The notes under the pieces are model-generated. The model worked only from the letters and a program-made list of their open reading frames with translations. It did no database searches and was not told where the DNA came from. The position numbers and the translations under genes are program-made. DNA of 46,674 bases from JAQVOO01 sp964524755. Its GTDB lineage: Bacteria > Spirochaetota > Spirochaetia > Sphaerochaetales > Sphaerochaetaceae. This document shows, one piece after another, positions 32,870 through 41,106 of the stretch (positions are counted from its first letter, which is position 1; each line of letters opens with the position of its first letter). The stretch is from positions 1 to 46,674 of the forward strand of contig CAZGDR010000006.1 of assembly GCA_964524755.1 (NCBI GenBank), read 5' to 3'.

Positions 32870-34024
32870 ATGAAAACAATATATTTAGATAATAATGCTA
32901 CGACACAAATGGCCCCAGAAGTGATCCAGGTTATGCAAGAGAGTTATTCCCTCTATGGGAATGCTTCAAGCATGCATAGCGCGGGGCGAGAGTCGTTAGT
33001 TGCTATAGAGGGGGCACGTGCCAGCGTTGCCCGAATAATTGGTGCCCATCCACATGAGGTAATATTTACAAGTGGGGGCTCTGAATCGGATAATACCGTA
33101 TTTGCGTTAGCCCGCGATATGATAGATGAGGGTTCTAAACGCAACCGAATTGTTACCTCAACTATTGAACATCCTGCCGTTATTGAAACCTGCCAATATT
33201 TGGAGACGAAAGGGTATCATGTTGATTATGCGAAAGTTGATGCAACGGGTAAACTCGATATTAACTCGTTCAAGGAGTTGATGGGTGATGATGTTCTCCT
33301 TGTCTCGATTATGGCGGGTAACAATGAGACTGGGACGATACAAGAGATCGAAGCGATCACTAACATAGCCCATGCTGCTGGAGCCTTGGTGCATACCGAT
33401 GCGGTTCAAGCAATAGGAAAGATGGACACAGATGTCCGTCAATGGGGCGTAGATTACCTGAGTTTGTCAGGGCATAAGTTTTATGGACCAAAAGGTGTTG
33501 GTGCATTATATATCCGTAAAGGAGCTCCTTTTAAAACCTTTGTAAAAGGTGGTCATCAAGAAGATGGAAAACGAGCTGGGACTTATAATACAGCAGCAAT
33601 TATTGGGATGGGCCGAGCCGCTGATTTAGTGTATGAAACGAGTGTTCAGGAACGTAAAGATCTATGGTTTTTACGGGAAAAACTTCGAACAGGGCTCCAA
33701 GCGACTATTCCAAATGTGGTCGTGAATGGGCACCCTACCTCATGTTTACCAGGGACACTCAACGCCTCTTTTGCTGGAGCTGAAGGGGAATCGATCCTCT
33801 TGATGCTAGACTTTGAGGGTATTGCAGTCTCAACAGGTTCAGCCTGTGCGACGGGATCTCTTGAACCTTCGTATGTTCTTCTTGCCGGCGGGCTCGATAT
33901 TGAATTGGCGCATGGGTCTATACGCTTTAGCCTCGGTCGTTATAATACAGAATCAGATATTAATTATGTTTTAGAAAAAATGCCGTCGATTATTCGTCGA
34001 CTAAGGGAGATATCAATAAGATGA
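32870..34024 (+). CDS. nifS: Cysteine desulfurase (NifS/IscS type)
   Basis: This 384-residue PLP enzyme takes sulphur from cysteine for Fe-S clusters and thiolation. Motifs: YLDNNATTQ at the start, SGGSESDN, H101 in TIEHPAV, the PLP lysine K203 in SLSGHKFYGPKG, and the sulphur-carrying C326 in STGSACATGS. The ATG at 32870 has AGAGAAGG upstream. It overlaps nifU by 4 bases (ATGA), so the two work as a dedicated donor-scaffold pair. Confidence 0.95.
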   Translation: MKTIYLDNNATTQMAPEVIQVMQESYSLYGNASSMHSAGRESLVAIEGARASVARIIGAHPHEVIFTSGGSESDNTVFALARDMIDEGSKRNRIVTSTIEHPAVIETCQYLETKGYHVDYAKVDATGKLDINSFKELMGDDVLLVSIMAGNNETGTIQEIEAITNIAHAAGALVHTDAVQAIGKMDTDVRQWGVDYLSLSGHKFYGPKGVGALYIRKGAPFKTFVKGGHQEDGKRAGTYNTAAIIGMGRAADLVYETSVQERKDLWFLREKLRTGLQATIPNVVVNGHPTSCLPGTLNASFAGAEGESILLMLDFEGIAVSTGSACATGSLEPSYVLLAGGLDIELAHGSIRFSLGRYNTESDINYVLEKMPSIIRRLREISIR

Positions 34025-34626
34025 ATACTAATTCACCTCTTTGGGTATATACAGATACAGTTAAAGATCACTTCATGAATCCTCGGAATGTATGGGAAGA
34101 TGACACCTTTGAAGCCGAAGGCGTCGGTCTCGTTGGGTCTATGGCCTGTGGGGATCAAATGAAGGTTGGAATACAAATCAAAGATGACCAGATAAGCGAC
34201 TTGAAATGGCAGACCTATGGGTGTGCTAGTGCTATTGCCAGTACTTCAGTCATGTCAGAAATGGTTATAGGCATGACCATTGAAGAGGCTTATAAGCTCA
34301 CACCAGTGATGATTACAGATAAGCTCGGTGGTTTGCCGAAGCACAAGTTTCACTGCTCAGTACTGGGCGATAAAGCACTACGTGCAGCTATTGATGACTA
34401 TCTGGAGAAACAGGGGCGGGAGAATCCGTACCGTAAGCTGGTAGCAAAAGTTGTTTGTGAGTGTAAGAACATTACCGATCAACAAATTGAAGAATTGGTA
34501 AAGACAAAACAAGCCCCCACGTTAGACAAACTACGTGAAATTACCGAATATGGTACTGTCTGTGGTAAATGCCAATTTAAAGTCCAGCTCTTATTTGATG
34601 AGTATAAACACATCTATAACGTATAA
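34021..34626 (+). CDS. nifU: NifU-like Fe-S scaffold: IscU domain fused to a BFD-type [2Fe-2S] domain
   Basis: The 201-residue protein has an IscU-like domain (about 8-130) with the three cluster cysteines C43 (MACGDQMKV), C68 (YGCASAIA) and C112 (HCSVLG). A BFD-like domain follows (about 143-195) with C146, C148, C181 and C184. The C-terminal Nfu thioredoxin-like domain of full NifU is missing. It assembles clusters from NifS sulphur. The fused BFD domain may supply electrons or hold a permanent [2Fe-2S] cluster. In this window the AOR is the obvious local Fe-S client. Confidence 0.93.
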   Translation: MNTNSPLWVYTDTVKDHFMNPRNVWEDDTFEAEGVGLVGSMACGDQMKVGIQIKDDQISDLKWQTYGCASAIASTSVMSEMVIGMTIEEAYKLTPVMITDKLGGLPKHKFHCSVLGDKALRAAIDDYLEKQGRENPYRKLVAKVVCECKNITDQQIEELVKTKQAPTLDKLREITEYGTVCGKCQFKVQLLFDEYKHIYNV

Positions 34627-34628
34627 TT

Positions 34629-36326
34629 TCAGTAGTAACACTCCAAGTGGAATTCGCTGCCGCCGATAAATTCGCGTAGCAGTGAATCACTTGGAACTCG
34701 GTTAGAGGGAATAGGGTACACATTCTCTAAAAACCGTAACAGACGCCTAGCAGTCGGATAGGCTTCATAAGCTTCCGGCTTTACTGTTTTTAAGAGTGGC
34801 TCCGCATAAAGCTTCAAGATTGCCAATTCGTATTCTAACGCTGAATTAACCATCACATCGGCCTGGTTCTGATAGGGGAAAATGTGTAGAGTCTCTCCCC
34901 GTTCTACTGAAGGCCACATTTCCAGCGTCATTTGAGCTGTTGTACTGCGTGTTCTGTTATCACGTACGATGCGGCGGAGAATGCGGTTGTCTGTCGTTGA
35001 TATTCGGTTGTGATCATCGAGGTTCAACTGAGTAAGGGCCGAAATGTAAATTTTAAAAATAGTCTTAGGATCAAGATCGGGAATTAACGTGGGGTTCAAC
35101 CCGTGAATACCCTCAATGACCAATACCGTATTTTTGGACAAACTTATTTTGTCGCCTTGAAAATAACGTCGACCATCGTCTTTGAAGTCAAACTTTGGTA
35201 ACTCAACCTCTTCACCAGCATAGAGATCTCTCAAATTTTCACGGAATAGATCAAGATCGAGAGCTTCCAGAGCCTCTAAATCGGGCTTTCCTTTGGCATC
35301 TTTCGGTGCGAGAGATTTAGATAGATAGTAATTATCTAAAGATATCTGGATTGGGTTGTACCCTAATAATCGCAATTGGATAGCTAAGCGAAGTGAAAAA
35401 GTTGTTTTACCCGATGAAGAGGGGCCGGCAATGAAGACTACCTTTACTGATTGCTTTTCGTTAATCATATCGGCAACACGAGATATCTTACGGTGATGAA
35501 GATCTTCATTCATACGGATAAAGTTGAATATCTCATTTGAACCGCAGATTCGGTTCATGGCGCCTAAACAATCAACCTTTAAAACTCTGCCCCAGTCCTT
35601 GTATTCACGGAAGATTGAAAAGAGGAGAGGGTTATCTTTGAAGGGGGCCAGCTGTAGGAAATTATTGGAAAGGGGGAAGCGTAACAACATCCCTCTTTCT
35701 CCATAGGGGCGTAGTTCCCAGACCGCTAGTAATTTGGTGGAGGGTAACAAAGGCTCATAGGTAATATCTAAGAAATCATTACAGCGATAGAGTTGTAGTT
35801 TAGGGTCGTTACGATAGGCTAGCAGCAGAGAGGTTGCTGAGTAACCCTTATCTTTAAAATGTTTTATTGCCGTGTTATAAGCAGTAATTTGTAATCTAAT
35901 AGCTATATCAGCCTGTACTAATTCCTGCATTTTTTGTATGAGTTGGGTGACGTCTTCTTTATCAAGCGAATATTTACCATCATAGGCGAAGTAAAAGCCA
36001 TCTCCAAGCGCATGACCAATAACGATTCTTCGATCTGGAAATAATATTTCACTGGCATAGGTGAGCACGTAGCTCAGAGTATGACGATACATTCGTTTCC
36101 CAATATCTGAAAACAAGTATACTGGCACAACTTCTGCATCGACAGTGAGCTTAGCTTCAAAAGAGAGGACTTCATTATTCATTCGTAATCCAACAATAGG
36201 ATTTTCAGTATAAGTTGGAGACTTTGTTTCGAGCTTAAGAATATCTACCACAAGTTCTTCGACACGTGTTCCGGTGGCGATTCGAATAGTTTTTCCTTTG
36301 TAGGTTAATGCAATAGAACGATCCAT
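34629..36326 (-). CDS. Nucleoside kinase-like protein: TGS/ThrRS-like N-terminal part plus uridine kinase domain
   Basis: The 565-residue chimera has a TGS-like start (about 1-75), a segment like the second additional domain of threonyl-tRNA synthetase (YRHTLSYVLTYASEILFPDR...GHALGDGFYFAY, about 80-116), a middle region of unclear fold, and a C-terminal uridine kinase/phosphoribulokinase-like P-loop domain with Walker A AGPSSSGKTT (300-309), followed by SLDNYYLSK and VIEGIHGLNP. Such chimeras are annotated as nucleoside kinases; the substrate is unproven. I start at the ATG at 36326 with AAGGA upstream. It is the last gene of the minus-strand ADH-like operon. Confidence 0.82.
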   Translation of the reverse strand: MDRSIALTYKGKTIRIATGTRVEELVVDILKLETKSPTYTENPIVGLRMNNEVLSFEAKLTVDAEVVPVYLFSDIGKRMYRHTLSYVLTYASEILFPDRRIVIGHALGDGFYFAYDGKYSLDKEDVTQLIQKMQELVQADIAIRLQITAYNTAIKHFKDKGYSATSLLLAYRNDPKLQLYRCNDFLDITYEPLLPSTKLLAVWELRPYGERGMLLRFPLSNNFLQLAPFKDNPLLFSIFREYKDWGRVLKVDCLGAMNRICGSNEIFNFIRMNEDLHHRKISRVADMINEKQSVKVVFIAGPSSSGKTTFSLRLAIQLRLLGYNPIQISLDNYYLSKSLAPKDAKGKPDLEALEALDLDLFRENLRDLYAGEEVELPKFDFKDDGRRYFQGDKISLSKNTVLVIEGIHGLNPTLIPDLDPKTIFKIYISALTQLNLDDHNRISTTDNRILRRIVRDNRTRSTTAQMTLEMWPSVERGETLHIFPYQNQADVMVNSALEYELAILKLYAEPLLKTVKPEAYEAYPTARRLLRFLENVYPIPSNRVPSDSLLREFIGGSEFHLECYY

Positions 36327-36343
36327 ATTACAATCCTTTTGGG

Positions 36344-37567
36344 TCATTTTTTCTGCAGGCCATGGTTACGATCTAAGGGATATCCCCAGTAGGCTGCTTC
36401 TAGCACCCGCCCAATATCTTGCAAAGTAGGCCTTTGCTTGCTAGTGAGGGTGTCTAAGGAACCATACACTATATATGCTATTTGTCCCAGTTGGTTAGGG
36501 TGCAGAGCCTTTGATGCGTCATAGAGGCGCAAGGGGATAGCTTGTGGAAGCGAAGATGTGAGTGAATAGAGGAAGTCACAGATTGTGGTGATTGCAGCAA
36601 GAGCTTCTGCTTCATCTTTTTCGTTCGATAGAGAATGCTCTCCAGTTATACAAGCTTTTATTTCTATGAGAGCAGATTCGTTTCCTGTAAGGTTGAAGTG
36701 TAAAGCATGGGGGAGAACTATAAACATACACTGTGCGTAAGAGATGGGTGTAGTTTGTGCAACTGCCACCGATATGGCATGTGCTAATGCTGCTCCCGTG
36801 TGAGAAGTTGCCATTCCTGTAAGTTGTGAAGCGATGGCAAGATGCAATCTTGCTTCTGCATCGTGAGGAAAATTAACAACTCGTAAGGCATGCTGTACTA
36901 CTAATCGGATTGATTGTCGTGCATAAGCATCTGTTAAGGGTGAAGCGAGGTTACTCGTGAGGGATTCAACAGCTCTTGTCACTATAGTCGCCACACTTAG
37001 CACTGTTTGCGTTCCTCCTACCGTTCTGGAGACTTTAGTGTCAAGGATAGTAACGTCAGGATACAGGAGCCGTTGGCTAAAATACATAAAGCCCTCAGAA
37101 TGTGCTTTACGAAGGTAGGCCGTCTTGGTTGCGCCACTGCTTGAACCTATGATAGTGGGTATTAATATAAGAGGGATACTTTTTTCTGGCAGTCTAGAAG
37201 AAGTCCCTTCAAGCTGCTCAAGGTCACATGAGGAAAGAGAGAGCTGGAGGCGGGTTATTTTGGCGACATCGAGGACGGTTCCTCCTCCTACCCCTACCAC
37301 ACAATCGTGATTGTATTTTCTAAAGTGAATTACTAAAGAGGCTATAGTATTAGTATCTACCTCTTTGGCGACAAGAGGATAATAATCGGTAGGTGAATTC
37401 GATTCAAATAATTCAGAAATACCAGAAGCTTCAGCAGCGTGACTCACAATATAGAGAGGGTTTTGGCACCCTATGCTGGCAAGGATGGTGGGAAGTTCTT
37501 TTGTTTTCTCCTGCCCAACGACGGTACGCACAGGGTGAAATAAGGTGTTGTTATTATATATTCTCAT
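36344..37567 (-). CDS. Iron-containing alcohol dehydrogenase homologue 1, metal site degraded
   Basis: The 407-residue protein keeps the group III ADH fold and the nucleotide-binding loop VGVGGGTVLDVAK (91-103), with IPTIIGSSSGATKTA matching the usual IPTTAGTGSE segment. Aligned to E. coli FucO, the four iron ligands Asp196, His200, His263 and His277 correspond to T194, R198, H263 and Y277, so only one survives. It is therefore unlikely to be a normal metal-dependent alcohol dehydrogenase. NAD(P) binding may be retained. The ATG overlaps the stop of homologue 2 (ATGA), so the two are co-translated. Confidence 0.8.
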   Translation of the reverse strand: MRIYNNNTLFHPVRTVVGQEKTKELPTILASIGCQNPLYIVSHAAEASGISELFESNSPTDYYPLVAKEVDTNTIASLVIHFRKYNHDCVVGVGGGTVLDVAKITRLQLSLSSCDLEQLEGTSSRLPEKSIPLILIPTIIGSSSGATKTAYLRKAHSEGFMYFSQRLLYPDVTILDTKVSRTVGGTQTVLSVATIVTRAVESLTSNLASPLTDAYARQSIRLVVQHALRVVNFPHDAEARLHLAIASQLTGMATSHTGAALAHAISVAVAQTTPISYAQCMFIVLPHALHFNLTGNESALIEIKACITGEHSLSNEKDEAEALAAITTICDFLYSLTSSLPQAIPLRLYDASKALHPNQLGQIAYIVYGSLDTLTSKQRPTLQDIGRVLEAAYWGYPLDRNHGLQKK

Positions 37568-38676
37568 AGAGAACCTCTCAGTGTATCCATCCGTGATAGT
37601 ATGGGTTCCATCTCGCGTAAGTGGTTTTCTTGTGCTAAAAATTGATGTGCTTGGGCAAATGTTTCTTGCATAGTAGATACGGTTATCCCAGGTTCAGATA
37701 ACGTCACCCAGGCATGTACAAATTCTTGCGGATCCATGTTAGAAAGCATATGTTTGATTTCTGTATATAATGGGGGAGTCTCTTCTTCAATAACGGAGAG
37801 TAGATACGGGAGTACAGCAGCTGCATTTTGATGTTTGTGAGCTAGATTCTCAATAGCTAGAGCTTCCGTGAAAGCCACAATTGTCGATTTTCCTCTATTT
37901 TGAGCGCATACTCCAGCTGCATGCAACGTTGTTGCAGCTGAGAGCGTTACTTCGGTCCAGTTTCGGCGCTTTTCAACTGTTGATACAATAGTTTCCAATG
38001 TCTGGTGGGCATAGTAGAGTGCAGATTCCGCTACTGCAAACATCATCGAATTTTTAGAGGTGTGTAAAGCAGTAAAAACCTGTAATAGTAAGGTACACAT
38101 AGTGCTAGCTAATGCTTTGGTGGAAGCTTTTGTAGTAAGGCGGCCATCAAAAATAGCCATTGCTGGGGCAGAATAAGCGTTCTCAATCACTCTCCCCTGA
38201 TAGGTGAATCTTGATTGGCACTCATTGCCATCACATGTTCCTGATGGGATAACAACAAGGGGCAATGGTTGTAGTGCGGCCTCTTCAGATAGTGAATTCA
38301 ACCTATCAGCAATGGTAGTTTGATCTGTATAGTGTCCCAAAAGTGTAATCATTTTAGCACAATCTATTGCCTCTGAATCTCCTGCAACGATGATGCAATC
38401 GTAAGATCCCTTAGCAAAGCGATTAGCCAATGATAGAACTTCATCATCTGAAATTGCGGGTGATAGCGTTACGGTCTCACTGGGGAGTTGATGAAATGTT
38501 TTTTTGAGAATCTTTTGGACGGTTCTAGTGTTAGCAGATGCTTCTTGAAATATCCAAAGCGGTTGCAAGAGTCCCTGCATAGTTAAAAACTTCATAATAT
38601 GTGTTAAAACATCTCGCCCAATTACAAGTTGGGTTTGAATTTGGAATTCAAAGTTATTTTCAAGTGATTTTTTCAA
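37564..38676 (-). CDS. Iron-containing alcohol dehydrogenase homologue 2, highly degenerate
   Basis: The 370-residue protein is a more distant paralogue of the next gene. The nucleotide loop is altered (IIVAGDSEAIDCAK) and IPTTAGTGSE reads IPSGTCDGNE. Metal positions equivalent to Asp196, His200 and His263 of FucO are T195, Q199 and A268, while H282 may correspond to His277. Both nucleotide and metal sites look impaired, suggesting a structural or regulatory partner. Start is a TTG at 38676 with AGAGG upstream, overlapping the SCP2-like gene by 17 bases. No stop codon or frameshift is present, so it is not a decaying pseudogene. Confidence 0.7.
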   Translation of the reverse strand: MKKSLENNFEFQIQTQLVIGRDVLTHIMKFLTMQGLLQPLWIFQEASANTRTVQKILKKTFHQLPSETVTLSPAISDDEVLSLANRFAKGSYDCIIVAGDSEAIDCAKMITLLGHYTDQTTIADRLNSLSEEAALQPLPLVVIPSGTCDGNECQSRFTYQGRVIENAYSAPAMAIFDGRLTTKASTKALASTMCTLLLQVFTALHTSKNSMMFAVAESALYYAHQTLETIVSTVEKRRNWTEVTLSAATTLHAAGVCAQNRGKSTIVAFTEALAIENLAHKHQNAAAVLPYLLSVIEEETPPLYTEIKHMLSNMDPQEFVHAWVTLSEPGITVSTMQETFAQAHQFLAQENHLREMEPILSRMDTLRGSL

Positions 38677-39175
38677 CAGGATGCCTCTTTTTATTCATGA
38701 AAATCTTTAAGAAGTAATATGTAATCTGCCTGTGTCGTAAATTTATAGGGCGAGTGAAGGAGGGAACGAGGACGCGAGTTTTCCTAAGCCCCACTGTATA
38801 GGGGAAGCTTAATTGTAGAGTCCGTACTATCGCTAAGGTGATGGAGGAGGGCCCCTTTACGGTAATATCTTCTTTGCTAATTGCGTATAAGAGATTTTCT
38901 CTACCGGCAAATAGTTGCTGTGCTGTTTTTACGGTAAGAATTTGAAAGGTAACAATGGAGGGCTTATTTTCTGGTTCTCGTATTGGTACAAAACTATAAT
39001 CTTGTTTCATAAAGATGAAGGAGCTTAGCGAGGCAGGCAGGGGGATGAGAAATTCTATTCTCATTCCTTCTGGAATCAATTCCATCTCAGCTTTGACCAA
39101 AGGATCAATCTGTGAAACGACAGAGAGCGTTGTACAGAGTGATGTTAATCTCCGAGAAATTGAATGCGCGCCCAT
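38660..39175 (-). CDS. Unassigned protein with a possible SCP2-like lipid-binding domain
   Basis: The 171-residue product has no signal peptide or membrane helix. Its middle (about 75-125, VTFQILTVKTAQQLFAGR... KGPSSITLAIVRTLQL) resembles the amphipathic core of SCP2 sterol-carrier domains, which bind lipids in a hydrophobic tunnel; this is weak, by-eye evidence. The end is basic. It is the first gene of the minus-strand operon with the two degenerate ADH homologues. TAAGGAG lies 8 bases before the ATG, a strong site. Confidence 0.45.
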   Translation of the reverse strand: MGAHSISRRLTSLCTTLSVVSQIDPLVKAEMELIPEGMRIEFLIPLPASLSSFIFMKQDYSFVPIREPENKPSIVTFQILTVKTAQQLFAGRENLLYAISKEDITVKGPSSITLAIVRTLQLSFPYTVGLRKTRVLVPSFTRPINLRHRQITYYFLKIFMNKKRHPVEKIT

Positions 39176-39193
39176 GCTTTATCTCCTTAGACC

Positions 39194-39222
39194 ATTCTAA
39201 TGTCGGTATAACTATTCTGCAA
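39194..39222 (-). promoter_or_regulatory. Promoter of the SCP2-like/ADH-like operon
   Basis: On the minus strand, TTGCAG (complement of 39217-39222) and TAGAAT (complement of 39194-39199, 5/6) are spaced by 17 bases, directly ahead of the SCP2-like gene. It lies back to back with the AOR promoter. Confidence 0.5.
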
Positions 39223-39273
39223 GAGGATGATCCAAGGCCGGCGCATGTACTTAGATGTAAAAGAGAGTTATAA

Positions 39274-39302
39274 TTGACATCTGGTACAGGCTTATATAAA
39301 TT
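39274..39302 (+). promoter_or_regulatory. Promoter of the aldehyde:ferredoxin oxidoreductase gene
   Basis: A perfect -35 TTGACA (39274-39279) is followed by TATAAA (39295-39300, 15-base spacer) or TAAATT (39297-39302, 17-base spacer). The leader carries AAGGGG (39312-39317) before the ATG at 39323. Confidence 0.6.
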
Positions 39303-39322
39303 GGGTGGTATAAGGGGTTGTA

Positions 39323-41104
39323 ATGCAAAAGATAGGTGGCCAGCGACAATATGTAGTTATTGATGTAGCGGCGGAACAGTGGGATGTCCGATTAATTCCG
39401 CAGTCTGTTTCTGAAAAATATCTTGGAGGGCAAGCCCTTGGATTATATCTATGCTCTTTACACGCGCCCGAGGAAGAGCCTTTCTGCTTTGTCAGCGGGG
39501 CTCTTGCCGGATCAAAAGTACCGTGTTCGAATACTCTTTCTTTGGTTGGCAGATCTCAAGCAACTGGCTTAATAGAAAGTTCTACAAGTGTAACTGAATT
39601 TGCACATATGTTAGTTTCCTCTGGGTGGCAGGCCATAGTTTTAGTTGGAATCGCCAGACGCCCGATGGTGTTACACATAAATTCACATACGGTTGAGTTT
39701 AACCCTTGTGAACGACTATTAGGCAAATTAACACATGAAACCAGCCAAGCTCTAGAGACTGAGACCCCTTCTACAGTCTTAAGTATAGGACCAGCTGGAG
39801 AGAATGGGGTGGTCTTCGCCAGCGTTTTCCATGAAGAAAAACCTCTTGACCGGCATGGTTTTGGCGCTCTTTTAGGCCAGAAGCATATCAAAGCAATCGT
39901 CGTGGAGCAGGGTAGTTTAGAGTATGGTCCAGTTGATGCAGAGCGTTTCCGATTTGCAAAAGATGCATTGCACCGTATTCTTGAGAGAAGTTCCTATGCC
40001 AAAGAGTATGCTCAACATGGTGCCTTAGCTTTAATTCCTGAAGCAATGCGATCTGGTTTTGCTGCTGTTGAGAATGTGACTAAACGTGTTGATCCTCGTC
40101 TGTTCCATCTGAGTGGAGATGAGTTAACGCGTCAATTTTCTTTAGAAACCACTACCTGTGAAGGATGTCTGCTCAATTGTCGTCGGTCAGTTATGCGTCC
40201 GGGAGGTAATGACCTCGTTGTGCCTGATGCGCTAGGGATGATGGCCCTTGGTTCTAATTTGGGAAATTATGACTCGCTCATTGTTATGCAATGGTGGGAG
40301 CAATGTATCGCTCTTGGGTTGAACCCCATGGGGACGGGTATGGTCATTGGATGGATCATGGCGGCTAAAAAAGAGGGATATGTCGATTTTTCTACACCCG
40401 TTACTTTTGGTAAAACTGAAGGGGTTGAACAGCTCATCGAGATGATTGGAAAAGGGAGCGGGGAAGGTCTCATGTTTGGTAAGGGGACTGCACACCTCGA
40501 AAACCTCTACTTATCACCAGCTCAGGCAGAGAAGATTTCGTGTCATGTGCAGGGGCGAGAAATGATTCCAATTGATCCCCGGGGGGCTTGGGGGCAAGCT
40601 CTTCTTATTGGATTGGGCGAAGATATGCTTTTTATTCCTGAATTATTGTTATCGTACCTGCCATTGCAAAGTACAACCGGTAAAGCTGATTGGGCTGTAA
40701 TTCAGGAAAACCTGTTGGCCATGTTCAATTCAGTTGGTCTTTGTTCTCAAATTTTGGTTCCTTTACTCTATGAGTCGAGTACTCTGCCTCTGAAGCAGTT
40801 TTTGTTCCGGTATCCTTCCTTGGCCTATACGAATTTTAATACAAAAGTTGTAGAAGATCTGCTAGGTGGATTCCTAGGGATTAATTTCTCAGCAAAACAG
40901 TTAGTGAATATTGGACGGTATGCGCTCTATAAGCATCGCGTTGTCAATAATAATTTTAACCATCCTCCATTTCCGATTCCCGTAAGGTTTACGTTAGACC
41001 CCGCTAGTAACCATACGAGTGCTTCGGTTGTTCCTTATCGAGAGTTAGCTGAACGATACAGGTTCTTGAGAACTCTTGATTTAGCGACAATTGAGGGGGA
41101 CTAA
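39323..41104 (+). CDS. Aldehyde:ferredoxin oxidoreductase family tungsten/molybdenum-pterin enzyme
   Basis: AOR-family enzymes oxidise aldehydes to acids and reduce ferredoxin, using a tungsto- or molybdopterin and a [4Fe-4S] cluster. This 593-residue protein has the N-terminal pattern VVIDVAAEQWDVRLIP...KYLGGQALG, GPAGENGVVFA and GFGALLGQKHIKAI. The cluster ligands C279, C282 and C286 (TCEGCLLNC) and the distant C474 (SVGLC) match the Pyrococcus AOR spacing. So, unlike the facing ADH homologues, this enzyme looks intact. The substrate is unknown. No pterin-synthesis or ferredoxin gene lies in the window. The signal-peptide gene follows after 2 bases. Confidence 0.92.
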   Translation: MQKIGGQRQYVVIDVAAEQWDVRLIPQSVSEKYLGGQALGLYLCSLHAPEEEPFCFVSGALAGSKVPCSNTLSLVGRSQATGLIESSTSVTEFAHMLVSSGWQAIVLVGIARRPMVLHINSHTVEFNPCERLLGKLTHETSQALETETPSTVLSIGPAGENGVVFASVFHEEKPLDRHGFGALLGQKHIKAIVVEQGSLEYGPVDAERFRFAKDALHRILERSSYAKEYAQHGALALIPEAMRSGFAAVENVTKRVDPRLFHLSGDELTRQFSLETTTCEGCLLNCRRSVMRPGGNDLVVPDALGMMALGSNLGNYDSLIVMQWWEQCIALGLNPMGTGMVIGWIMAAKKEGYVDFSTPVTFGKTEGVEQLIEMIGKGSGEGLMFGKGTAHLENLYLSPAQAEKISCHVQGREMIPIDPRGAWGQALLIGLGEDMLFIPELLLSYLPLQSTTGKADWAVIQENLLAMFNSVGLCSQILVPLLYESSTLPLKQFLFRYPSLAYTNFNTKVVEDLLGGFLGINFSAKQLVNIGRYALYKHRVVNNNFNHPPFPIPVRFTLDPASNHTSASVVPYRELAERYRFLRTLDLATIEGD

Positions 41105-41106
41105 GG

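Noticed and set aside
36344..38676. The two ADH homologues as decaying pseudogenes
   Set aside because: Both are full length, free of stops and frameshifts, and joined by tight translational overlaps, so they are more likely maintained proteins with changed function.
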